Source: JAAYDF01 sp964511155 (GTDB taxonomy: Bacteria; Planctomycetota; Phycisphaerae; UBA1845; PWPN01). From it: a DNA stretch of 20,784 nucleotides. Below are positions 1 to 6,544 of this stretch, piece after piece. The stretch is taken from positions 1-20,784 of the forward strand of contig CAZEEJ010000093.1 in assembly GCA_964511155.1 (NCBI GenBank), given 5' to 3'. Position numbers and translations under genes: made by a program. Each line of letters starts with the position of its first letter. The first letter of the stretch is position 1. The notes beneath the pieces are model-generated. The model ran no database searches. It was not told the origin of the DNA and was given only the letters and a program-made list of their open reading frames with translations.

Positions 1-44
1 CCGCCCGCCCGTGGGCCCTTTTTACGCGGAATCGGGCACCGGAC

Positions 45-73
45 TTGGAATGGACGGGCCGGGAGGCCATAAT
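45..73 (+). promoter_or_regulatory. Predicted sigma-70-type promoter of the first operon
   Basis: A TTGGAA box (45-50) and a CATAAT box (68-73) are separated by exactly 17 nt, giving 4/6 and 5/6 matches to the consensus. Transcription would start near 80, leaving a leader of about 30 nt. That leader carries a good Shine-Dalgarno sequence (GGAGGTG, 98-104) ahead of the ATG at 112. Judged by eye only. Confidence 0.45.
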
Positions 74-111
74 AGACAAAGAGAAGCTCAAACCAACGGA
101 GGTGCAGAAAG

Positions 112-2874
112 ATGTCCAGTTCCCGAATGATCCTGCGTATCGTGGGGGTGTGCCTGGCGGTGACGGTTCTGGCGGCGGGTGCTGCCCGGGCCGACGTCAC
201 CGACGTGCGCATCAATGAGGTCTACGCGAGCCATACCGGCGTGGACACGGTCGAGTTCTTCGAGTTGTACGGCCCGACGGACACCAACTTATCGGGCCTG
301 ACCATCCTGGTCGTTGACGGGGACGGCAACAGCAAGGGCCGCATCACCCACGCGATCGCTGTCAGTGGCACGCTGCCGGCCGACGGGCTCTGGGTGATCG
401 GCACGCCCGGCTGCCCCAACCCCGGCGCCGGCAATCCGCCCGACCAGTTGCTCGACGACGTCCAGGTCACCGAGATCCTGCCCAACGGCACGCAGACCTA
501 CCTCCTGGTGACGGATTTCACCGGGGCGGTCAACGACGACCTGGACGCCAACAACGACAGTCAGTTGGACCCCAGCTACCTCGCCACGTTGGGCACGATC
601 ATCGACAGCGTTGCGGTGCATGACGGCGGGCTGTCCGACGCGACCTATGCCGGTGCCCCGGTTATCGGCCCGGCCGCCTGCGGGGCCAGTTTTTGCGAGC
701 CGGCCGGCGCCGCCCGCAAGACCGACGGCCAGGATACCGACACCGACAGCGACTGGTGTATCACCAGCTTCGACGTCGTCCCGCCGAACACCGGCGTCGG
801 TGCGGACGGGTATGAGGCGGCCGCGCCCGGCGTGGCGAACAACTACACCTGCAACTCGGCACCGATCGCCGAGAGCCAGAGCGTGCCCGTGGTCAAGGAT
901 GCCTCGCCGGGCGTGATTATCACCCTGGTAGCCATCGACGACGGCCTGCCGGACGGCACGCTCGAGTACACCATCGCCACATTGCCCGCCAGCGGCACGC
1001 TGACCGATCCGGACGACGGCGATGCCGCGGTCTCGATGGGCACGCTTCTGACCGCCGACCACGTCCGCTACACGCCGGCCGCGGGCGTCACGGGCGGCTT
1101 CTCCTTCACTTTCACCGCCGATGACGGCGACATGGAGTCCGATCCCGCGACGGTGACGCTCACCGTGTATGAGAACATGGCCCCGGCCGCCGAGGATGAC
1201 GAGGTCGCGGTCGAGCAGGACGCGTCGCCGGGGCTGATCATCGACTTGGTGGCCACGGACGATGACTTTCCGCCCGGCCGGGTACTGGTCTACACCATCG
1301 CTTCGCTGCCGACCCTCGGCACACTGACCGACCCGGACGACGGCGACGCCCCTGTGGGCCTCAACGACGACCTGACCGCCAACCGCGTCCGTTATACGCC
1401 CGATCCGGGCGAGGCGGGCAGTGACGCGTTCACCTTCACCGTGAACGACGGCGAGTTGATCTCGAACACGGCCACCGTTTCCGTGGAGGTCATGCAGAAC
1501 ATTGCCCCCGTCGCCGAGGACGACGCGGTGGCGGTGCTGCCGGATGCCTCGCCGGGCCTGATCATTGACCTGGTGGCCACGGACGACGGCCTGCCCGGCG
1601 GTCCGCTGGTTTACACCATCGTCTCGCTGCCGACGCGCGGCACGCTGACCGACCCGGATGACGGCGACTCGGCCGTGGGCGCCGACGAAGACTTGACCGC
1701 CGACCGCGTCCGTTACACCCCCGACCCCGGCGAGACCGGCAACGACGCGTTCACCTTCAAGGCCAACGACGGAGCCCTGGATTCCAACGTGGCGACGATC
1801 AGCGTAAGCATCCACGTACCCGCCGAGCCCGTCGTACTCGCCAAGTGGACTTTTGAGGTGAGCGTCCCCACGACCGCCGGGCCACATGCGGCGGAAGAGG
1901 GCATCTATGGTGGGGATGCCAGTGGTTGGCATGCAGATCAGGCGGTGGTCTACAGCAACCCGGTCGGCAACGGCTCGACCGAGTCCTTCAGCTCCACCCG
2001 CTGGAGCGCAGGCGATTACTACCAGTTCGAGAGCAGCTCCTTGGGCCACACTGACGTGGAGATCTCCTTCGACCAGACCCGCAGTAGCACAGGTCCCGGG
2101 TTGTTCGACATACTCATCAGCACCAACGGCTCGGATTGGACAACACTGGTTGAGGATTACGGGGTGAACGTGGCCTCCTGGACTACCGGCTCGCATGACC
2201 CATCGAGCGTACTCGGTCCATTCCCCGTCCCGGCATTGGATAACCAAGCGACGATCTATGTCCGCCTTGTATCCCAGGTGACCGTTGCGACAACCGGTAC
2301 GAACCGCGTTGACAATGTGATCATCGAAGGCACGCCGGACGAGGAGACTGGTGTCCCACCGGTGCTGACGGGGGCGGTGTCAGCGCGAATGCACGGGTTG
2401 CTGGGGCCGTTCTCGGTGAACGTGGGCGGCGGTGCGGTTGAAGGGCGAACCGGCGGGCCTACGAGCCTGGTGGCCACGTTTGACATCCCGGTCCAACGGG
2501 TTGGAGAGGCCAACGACGTGACGTTGAGCAGCGGGACGGTGAGCGACGTCACCGTGGACGGCAGCACCGTGACGGTCACGATGGCGGGGGCGGCCAACGC
2601 GCAGCCGTTGACCGTGGGTTTCCCGGGTGTGGCCGATGCCAACGACGTGACCGCGGTCTCGGAGAGCATGTTGTGCTTCCGCGTGCTGGCGGGCGACGTG
2701 AGCGGCGACGGGTCGGTCAACGTGCTCGATCTGGTGCAGGTGCGCAACGCGTTGAACCAGGCGGCGACGGGGGCCAATTTCCGGGCGGACATCAACGCGG
2801 ACGGGACGGCCAATGTCCTCGATCTGGTTGCGGCCCGGAACAACTTGAACACAAGTGTGGCGGCCTGTCCGTGA
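112..2874 (+). CDS. Secreted multidomain protein: lamin-tail-like domain, three Ig/cadherin-like repeats, dockerin
   Basis: A 920-residue exported protein. The start is supported by GGAGGTG (98-104). A signal peptide covers residues 1-27, with likely cleavage after AARA. Residues about 28-245 resemble a lamin-tail domain (VRINEVYASHTG near the start). Three tandem repeats of about 105-108 residues begin at 248, 355 and 463; each opens with an AP-x-AE core plus DASPG and contains TLTDPDDGD, as in cadherin-like/bacterial Ig repeats. Residues about 569-748 look like a beta-sandwich domain of unknown specificity. Residues 754-860 form a module shared with the minus-strand gene ending at 12251. 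Residues 861-915 are a dockerin-type pair of Ca-binding loops (GDVSGDGSVNVLDLVQVRN, then DINADGTANVLDL). Probable role: extracellular adhesion or assembly. The next gene, xdhC, starts 10 nt downstream. The domain order is clear, but no enzymatic function can be assigned. Confidence 0.9.
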   Translation: MSSSRMILRIVGVCLAVTVLAAGAARADVTDVRINEVYASHTGVDTVEFFELYGPTDTNLSGLTILVVDGDGNSKGRITHAIAVSGTLPADGLWVIGTPGCPNPGAGNPPDQLLDDVQVTEILPNGTQTYLLVTDFTGAVNDDLDANNDSQLDPSYLATLGTIIDSVAVHDGGLSDATYAGAPVIGPAACGASFCEPAGAARKTDGQDTDTDSDWCITSFDVVPPNTGVGADGYEAAAPGVANNYTCNSAPIAESQSVPVVKDASPGVIITLVAIDDGLPDGTLEYTIATLPASGTLTDPDDGDAAVSMGTLLTADHVRYTPAAGVTGGFSFTFTADDGDMESDPATVTLTVYENMAPAAEDDEVAVEQDASPGLIIDLVATDDDFPPGRVLVYTIASLPTLGTLTDPDDGDAPVGLNDDLTANRVRYTPDPGEAGSDAFTFTVNDGELISNTATVSVEVMQNIAPVAEDDAVAVLPDASPGLIIDLVATDDGLPGGPLVYTIVSLPTRGTLTDPDDGDSAVGADEDLTADRVRYTPDPGETGNDAFTFKANDGALDSNVATISVSIHVPAEPVVLAKWTFEVSVPTTAGPHAAEEGIYGGDASGWHADQAVVYSNPVGNGSTESFSSTRWSAGDYYQFESSSLGHTDVEISFDQTRSSTGPGLFDILISTNGSDWTTLVEDYGVNVASWTTGSHDPSSVLGPFPVPALDNQATIYVRLVSQVTVATTGTNRVDNVIIEGTPDEETGVPPVLTGAVSARMHGLLGPFSVNVGGGAVEGRTGGPTSLVATFDIPVQRVGEANDVTLSSGTVSDVTVDGSTVTVTMAGAANAQPLTVGFPGVADANDVTAVSESMLCFRVLAGDVSGDGSVNVLDLVQVRNALNQAATGANFRADINADGTANVLDLVAARNNLNTSVAACP
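853..1812 (+). repeat. Three in-gene tandem repeats of about 320 bp (Ig/cadherin-like domains)
   Basis: The units start at 853, 1174 and 1498 and run 321, 324 and about 315 bp. All three encode the same frame with conserved stretches such as DASPG, YTI and TLTDPDDGD. Units two and three look closer to each other than to unit one. Such arrays can expand or contract by recombination. Confidence 0.85.
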
Positions 2875-2884
2875 GGGCCGAGGC

Positions 2885-3826
2885 ATGAGCAGCCAGGCGG
2901 CACTGCTGGAATCGCTCGTCCGGACGGTGGAGGCGGGGCAGGCGGCCGCGTTGTGCATCGTGGTGGCGGCGCGGGGTTCGACGCCGCAGTCCCCGGGGGC
3001 CATGTTGCTGCTGCACGGCGACGGTCGGACGGAGGGGACGATCGGGGGCGGGTGCGTCGAGGCGGAGGTGCGCAAACGGGCCCTGGCCCTGCTGACGGAG
3101 CGGCGGTCGGGGACGGCGCAGTTCAAGCTCAATCACGACTACGGCTGGGACGACGGGCTCATCTGCGGGGGGCAGATGGAGGTGGCGGTGCTGCCGGTGC
3201 TGACCGACGAGGTGCTGGGGCCGTTTCGGGAGGCGATCGACCGGATCGGGCGGCAGTACGCGGCGGACGTGCCCATCCGCGTGGAGCACGAGGGCCGGCC
3301 GGTCGAGTATCGCCTGCATATTGAGGCCACGCCGACGCTGCTGATTGCCGGGGCGGGGCACGTGGGGGCGGAACTGGCCCGGCTGGCGGTGAGTCTGGAC
3401 TATCGCACCGTGGTCATCGACGATCGTGCGGACCTGCTGACGCCGGAGCGGTTGCCGCCGCCGATTGAGGGGGTGGCGGGCGACATTGCCGAGACGCTGC
3501 GCGGCTGGCCCATCGACGCGAACACGTACGTCGTGGTCGTAACCCGGGGGCACAATCACGATGAGCAGGCCCTGCACGCGGTGATCGACTCGCCGGCCCG
3601 GTACGTGGGCATGATCGGCAGCCGCCGCAAGGTGAAGCTGATCTTCGACGACCTGGCGGAGCTGGGCGTGGACCGGTCGCGGCTGGAGCGGGTTCACTCG
3701 CCGATCGGGCTGAAGATCGGGGCGATCACCGTTCCGGAGATCGCGGTGAGCATCGCCGCCGAGCTGACCCAGGAACGCCGGGCGCAGGCCGTCAAACCGG
3801 TCACGGGGCCGTTCGATCCCTCTTGA
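2885..3826 (+). CDS. xdhC: XdhC/CoxI-family molybdenum-hydroxylase maturation factor
   Basis: A 313-residue cytoplasmic protein. XdhC proteins bind molybdenum cofactor, promote its sulfuration and deliver it to xanthine-dehydrogenase-family enzymes. The N-terminal XdhC/CoxI domain shows RGSTPQSPGA (30-39) and IGGGCVE (53-59, Cys57). The C-terminal Rossmann-like domain starts at LLIAGAGHVG (152-161) and continues with RGHNHDE (221-227), YVGMIGSRRK (240-249) and HSPIGLKIGA (271-280). The ATG at 2885 is preferred over an in-frame GTG at 2855, which would overlap the previous gene; GAGGG (2873-2877) lies 7 nt upstream. The gene sits 10 nt after the dockerin protein gene and 9 nt before the GH43 gene, so co-transcription is likely. 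No molybdenum hydroxylase subunit is present in the window, so its client is unknown. Confidence 0.9.
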   Translation: MSSQAALLESLVRTVEAGQAAALCIVVAARGSTPQSPGAMLLLHGDGRTEGTIGGGCVEAEVRKRALALLTERRSGTAQFKLNHDYGWDDGLICGGQMEVAVLPVLTDEVLGPFREAIDRIGRQYAADVPIRVEHEGRPVEYRLHIEATPTLLIAGAGHVGAELARLAVSLDYRTVVIDDRADLLTPERLPPPIEGVAGDIAETLRGWPIDANTYVVVVTRGHNHDEQALHAVIDSPARYVGMIGSRRKVKLIFDDLAELGVDRSRLERVHSPIGLKIGAITVPEIAVSIAAELTQERRAQAVKPVTGPFDPS

Positions 3827-3835
3827 GGAGGTACG

Positions 3836-5443
3836 ATGCAATTGTTGGTCTGTCTGTGGTTCTGTCTGTTGCCCGCCGCGGGGGCCGAGCAACGCGATCG
3901 GCCCGTGTTCGTCAACCCCATCTACGAGGGCGCCGACCCCTGGGTCGCCCGCCACGGCGACGATTACTACTTCTGCCAGACCGAGGGCAACGACGGCATC
4001 GCCATCTGCAAGTCGCCCAAGCTCACCGACAAGGGCGTCAAGCGGGTCGTCTGGCGGACCCAACGCGGCACGTGGAACAGCAGCCAGGTCTGGGCACCCG
4101 AACTGCACCGCGTCAATGACCGCTGGTACATCTACTACTGCGCCAGCGACGGGCGCAACGAGAACCACCGCACCGGCGTGCTCGCGGCGGTGACCGACGA
4201 CCCCCAGGGCGAATACGAGGACAAGGGCGTTGTCTACACCGGCGACGACGCCGCCGGCGGGACCGACAACCGCTGGTCCATCGACGCCACCCCGCTGCAG
4301 CTCGGCGACCGGCTCTACCTGGTCTGGTCCGGCTGGCCCACCACCGAGGACATCCAGTACCTCTACATCGCCCCCATGAGCAACCCCTGGACGGTTAGCG
4401 GCAACCGGGTCAAGCTCTGCGAGAACGATACCTACCTCTGGGAGCGGGTTTCGGAGAGCCTCAGCGGACGTGGCTTGAGCGAGGGGCCGCAGGTCCTCAA
4501 ACGCCACGGCCGGGTGTTCCTCATCTACTCGTGCAGCGGCTCGTGGGAGCCGACCTACAAGTTGGCCATGCTCTACATGGACGAAAACGCCGACCCGCTC
4601 GACCCCGCCAGTTGGACCAAGCACGACCGCCCCGTTTTCCAGTCGACCAGGGAGGTCTTCGGTGTCGGGCATGCCGGCTTCAGCGTCTCGCCCGACGGGT
4701 CGGAGGAGTGGATCCTCTTCCACGCCAAGCGATCGCGCGAGCCCGGTTGGCAACGGGCGGTCTGGCTGCAGCCGTTCGGGTGGACGGCCGACGGGTTCCC
4801 CGACTTCGGCAAGCCCATCCCGGCCGGCCAAGTGCTGCCGGCCCCCGCGGGTGAACGACCCAACCGGCCCGGCGAAGCCTTCCGCGACGCGTTCGCCGAC
4901 GGAACCTGGGACCGCTGGGTCTACTACGGCCACAACCGCTACATGCGGGTCATCGACGGCGAGGTGCACCTCGGGCGGGCACCCGGCTCCGGAGCTGTCA
5001 ACCTCTACCGCTCCGGCGAAAAGGCCCTGGTCCGCGGCTACGAATGGGAAGACTTCGCCCTGCGCGTGCGGCTGCGCGTGGCGGCGGGCGAGCGCGACGC
5101 GGGCGTGCTGTTCCGCGTCCGGGAGCCGGCCCTCGGCTACGACGCCCAGAAGGGCTACTTCGCCGGCCTGATCCCCGCAACCAACAAGGTCATTCTCGGC
5201 CGTACGGATGGCCGCGACTGGCATGAGCTGGCCTCGGCCGACCAGCCGGTCACCGTCGGCCAATGGTACGAGCTGCGCGTCGAGGCCCGCGGCGACGACA
5301 TCCAGGTCTTCGTCGACGGCCGGCCTATGATCCGCACCCGTGACACCCACCACCCCCGCGGCATGGTCGGCATCCGCGTCGTTGACGTCCACGCCCAGTT
5401 CGACGACTTCGAGATCACACGCCCGCCAAGTGAGAACCGATGA
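3836..5443 (+). CDS. Secreted GH43-type glycosidase with C-terminal concanavalin-like domain
   Basis: A 535-residue predicted exported glycoside hydrolase. A short signal peptide (1-17, ending AAGA) precedes a five-bladed-propeller GH43 catalytic domain (about 25-335). The expected acidic residues are visible: Asp34 in GADPWVA (general base), Asp150 in SIDATPL (pKa modulator) and Glu216 in LSEGPQV (general acid). GHAGFS (279-284) is another typical GH43 element. Residues about 345-530 form a second domain resembling the LamG/3-keto-disaccharide-hydrolase-like sandwich, with QWYELRVEARG and VFVDGRPM near its end. The start has AGGAGG (3826-3831), overlapping the xdhC stop codon, which supports translational coupling. 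Likely substrates are arabinan, arabinoxylan or related side chains; GH43 specificity cannot be read from sequence alone. Confidence 0.88.
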   Translation: MQLLVCLWFCLLPAAGAEQRDRPVFVNPIYEGADPWVARHGDDYYFCQTEGNDGIAICKSPKLTDKGVKRVVWRTQRGTWNSSQVWAPELHRVNDRWYIYYCASDGRNENHRTGVLAAVTDDPQGEYEDKGVVYTGDDAAGGTDNRWSIDATPLQLGDRLYLVWSGWPTTEDIQYLYIAPMSNPWTVSGNRVKLCENDTYLWERVSESLSGRGLSEGPQVLKRHGRVFLIYSCSGSWEPTYKLAMLYMDENADPLDPASWTKHDRPVFQSTREVFGVGHAGFSVSPDGSEEWILFHAKRSREPGWQRAVWLQPFGWTADGFPDFGKPIPAGQVLPAPAGERPNRPGEAFRDAFADGTWDRWVYYGHNRYMRVIDGEVHLGRAPGSGAVNLYRSGEKALVRGYEWEDFALRVRLRVAAGERDAGVLFRVREPALGYDAQKGYFAGLIPATNKVILGRTDGRDWHELASADQPVTVGQWYELRVEARGDDIQVFVDGRPMIRTRDTHHPRGMVGIRVVDVHAQFDDFEITRPPSENR

Positions 5444-5492
5444 TCCCGAGGCACCTGATGCCCCCCGGGTACAGAATGTGGTACGTGGGTGG

Positions 5493-5521
5493 TTGCCCGG
5501 GCGGCGGGGGCGCTCTATAAT
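5493..5521 (+). promoter_or_regulatory. Predicted strong promoter of the sdhCAB operon
   Basis: TTGCCC (5493-5498) and a perfect TATAAT (5516-5521) are spaced by 17 nt. The predicted start of transcription is near 5528, giving an unusually long leader of about 240 nt that includes the repeat array and hairpin. Judged by eye. Confidence 0.5.
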
Positions 5522-5549
5522 GCGGCCCGAACGGGCCAGGGTCTCAATC

Positions 5550-5660
5550 AGAGCCGCGACTTGGTTAGAGCCGCGACCGAAGCACAGCCGCGACTTAGTT
5601 AGAGCCGCGACCGAAGCAGAGCCGCGACCCAAGCAGAGCCGCGACCGTAAGGGAGCGGTA
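5550..5660 (+). repeat. 17-bp tandem repeat array in the sdh leader
   Basis: Five complete 17-nt units start at 5550, 5567, 5584, 5601 and 5618. Each has the core AGAGCCGCGAC (ACAGCCGCGAC in the third) followed by a variable hexamer: TTGGTT, CGAAGC, TTAGTT, CGAAGC, CCAAGC. A sixth core at 5635 continues into CGTAAGGGAGCGGTA. There are no spacers, so this is not a CRISPR. The terminal module recurs at 6517-6540. Confidence 0.9.
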
Positions 5661-5661
5661 G

Positions 5662-5707
5662 GGAAGCGGATTTGAAATTTGAAAGGACCGATTTGAAATC
5701 CGCTTCC
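5662..5707 (+). promoter_or_regulatory. Perfect 12-bp inverted repeat in the sdh leader
   Basis: GGAAGCGGATTT (5662-5673) is the exact reverse complement of AAATCCGCTTCC (5696-5707), with a 22-nt loop. The loop region also holds a direct repeat of GATTTGAAAT (5669-5678 and 5690-5699). No T-run follows, so it is unlikely to be an intrinsic terminator. It could stabilise or regulate the leader RNA. Only the structure is seen; the role is unknown. Confidence 0.6.
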
Positions 5708-5766
5708 TGACGGTTGCGGTACGGATCGGCGTCTTCGGGCACCCTCACTCACAGGAGCAGACTGGC

Positions 5767-6540
5767 TTGAGCAGGTCGTCAGCCCCCATCAGCAAGAGCA
5801 ACGATTTCCTGTTGCGCAGACTCCACTCCCTGTCGGGCCTCATCCCCATCGGCGTTTTTCTGGTCATCCACCTGACAACCAACAGCCTGATCGCCTTCAG
5901 CACGCCGGAGGCCGACCATTATCAGGATGCCGTCAACCGCATCCATGGCCTCGGGCCGTTCCTGATCCCGGTCGAAATCGTGGGGATTTTCCTGCCGATC
6001 GCTTTTCACGCCGGGCTGGGCGTCAAGATCTGGTGGGAGAGCAAGCCCAACGTCCGCAACTACCCGTACTGGTGCAACGTCCGTTACCGGCTTCAGCGGA
6101 TTACCGGGGTGATCGTGCTGTTGTTCATCCTGGTGCACCTGTGGCATATGCACTGGTTGGGCGACTACGTGCCGGGCACGGACGGCAGCATGTTCGACCC
6201 GCACCGGGCGTCGGAGACGGCGGCCCACGCCATGCAGGCCCATCGCTGGTGGGTGATCCCACTGTACGCCATCGGGATCATCGCCTCGTGCTACCACTTC
6301 GCCACCGGACTGTGGACTTTCCTGATCACCTGGGGCATCACGGTCGGCGAGCGGGCCCAGGACCGGATGGGTTATGTATGTGCGGCGCTGGGCGTGGTGC
6401 TGGCGGTGGTCGGGCTGACCGCTCAGGTGAAGTTCATGACCTATCCGTACGCGGCCCCCAAACAGGTGGAGCGGGCGGCGGTGGTTGAAGACGTCGGGGC
6501 CGCGAGCTCTGCCGGGGCCGCGACCGTGAGGGAGCGGTAG
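5767..6540 (+). CDS. sdhC: Succinate dehydrogenase/fumarate reductase cytochrome b subunit (dihaem type)
   Basis: A 257-residue integral membrane anchor with five predicted transmembrane segments, matching the single-anchor dihaem b-type family (Bacillus SdhC/Wolinella FrdC). It binds two haems and passes electrons between the iron-sulfur subunit and the quinone. Candidate axial histidines are His35 (LVIHLTT), His81 (FHAGLG), His124 (LVHLWH) and His177 (CYHFATG). The start is TTG at 5767 with AGGAG (5753-5757) 9 nt upstream; no better ATG fits the N-terminus. The loop between the third and fourth haem ligands is longer (53 residues) than the roughly 42 expected from Bacillus SdhC. The last residues (GAATVRER) are encoded by a copy of the intergenic repeat module, so the C-terminal tail is probably dispensable. 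sdhA starts 4 nt downstream. Confidence 0.93.
   Translation: MSRSSAPISKSNDFLLRRLHSLSGLIPIGVFLVIHLTTNSLIAFSTPEADHYQDAVNRIHGLGPFLIPVEIVGIFLPIAFHAGLGVKIWWESKPNVRNYPYWCNVRYRLQRITGVIVLLFILVHLWHMHWLGDYVPGTDGSMFDPHRASETAAHAMQAHRWWVIPLYAIGIIASCYHFATGLWTFLITWGITVGERAQDRMGYVCAALGVVLAVVGLTAQVKFMTYPYAAPKQVERAAVVEDVGAASSAGAATVRER
6517..6540 (+). repeat. Repeat module embedded at the sdhC 3' end
   Basis: The 24 nt at 6517-6540 match 5638-5661 at 23 of 24 positions; the only difference is G for A at 6528. The copy encodes the last SdhC residues and its stop codon. Its GAGGGAG (6528-6534) is the only plausible Shine-Dalgarno sequence for the sdhA ATG at 6545. Confidence 0.85.
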
Positions 6541-6544
6541 AGCC

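Larger units (their letters stand above)
5444..5766 (+). other. 323-nt intergenic leader upstream of sdhC
   Basis: This gap contains the sdh promoter (5493-5521), a 17-bp tandem repeat array (5550-5660), a perfect 12-bp inverted repeat (5662-5707) and the sdhC Shine-Dalgarno sequence AGGAG (5753-5757). I see no coding region and no clear terminator for the GH43 gene; an open frame through the repeats is only translated repeat sequence. Confidence 0.7.

Noticed and set aside
1..25. Terminator of an upstream gene (GC-rich segment followed by five T at 19-23)
   Set aside because: Any stem would be cut by the window start; GCCC-GT-GGGC alone is too short to support a call.
289..2247. A 652-codon minus-strand open frame
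   Set aside because: It mirrors the repeats of the plus-strand Ig/cadherin-like protein, and its own repeats are only their reverse complement.
112..2874. Evidence for a cellulosome
   Set aside because: Two dockerin-type proteins are present, but no cohesin or scaffoldin is in the window. Planctomycetota often carry such domains without known cellulosomes.
5550..5660. CRISPR-like array
   Set aside because: The units are contiguous 17-mers with no unique spacers and no cas genes nearby.
5340..5675. A plus-strand open frame crossing the end of the GH43 gene and the 17-bp repeats
   Set aside because: Its product is just translated tandem repeat sequence, with no start signal of its own.
2792..5752. 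A 986-codon minus-strand open frame
   Set aside because: It is antisense to xdhC and the GH43 gene, both of which have intact catalytic or binding motifs and ribosome binding sites. No recognisable domain in the antisense product.
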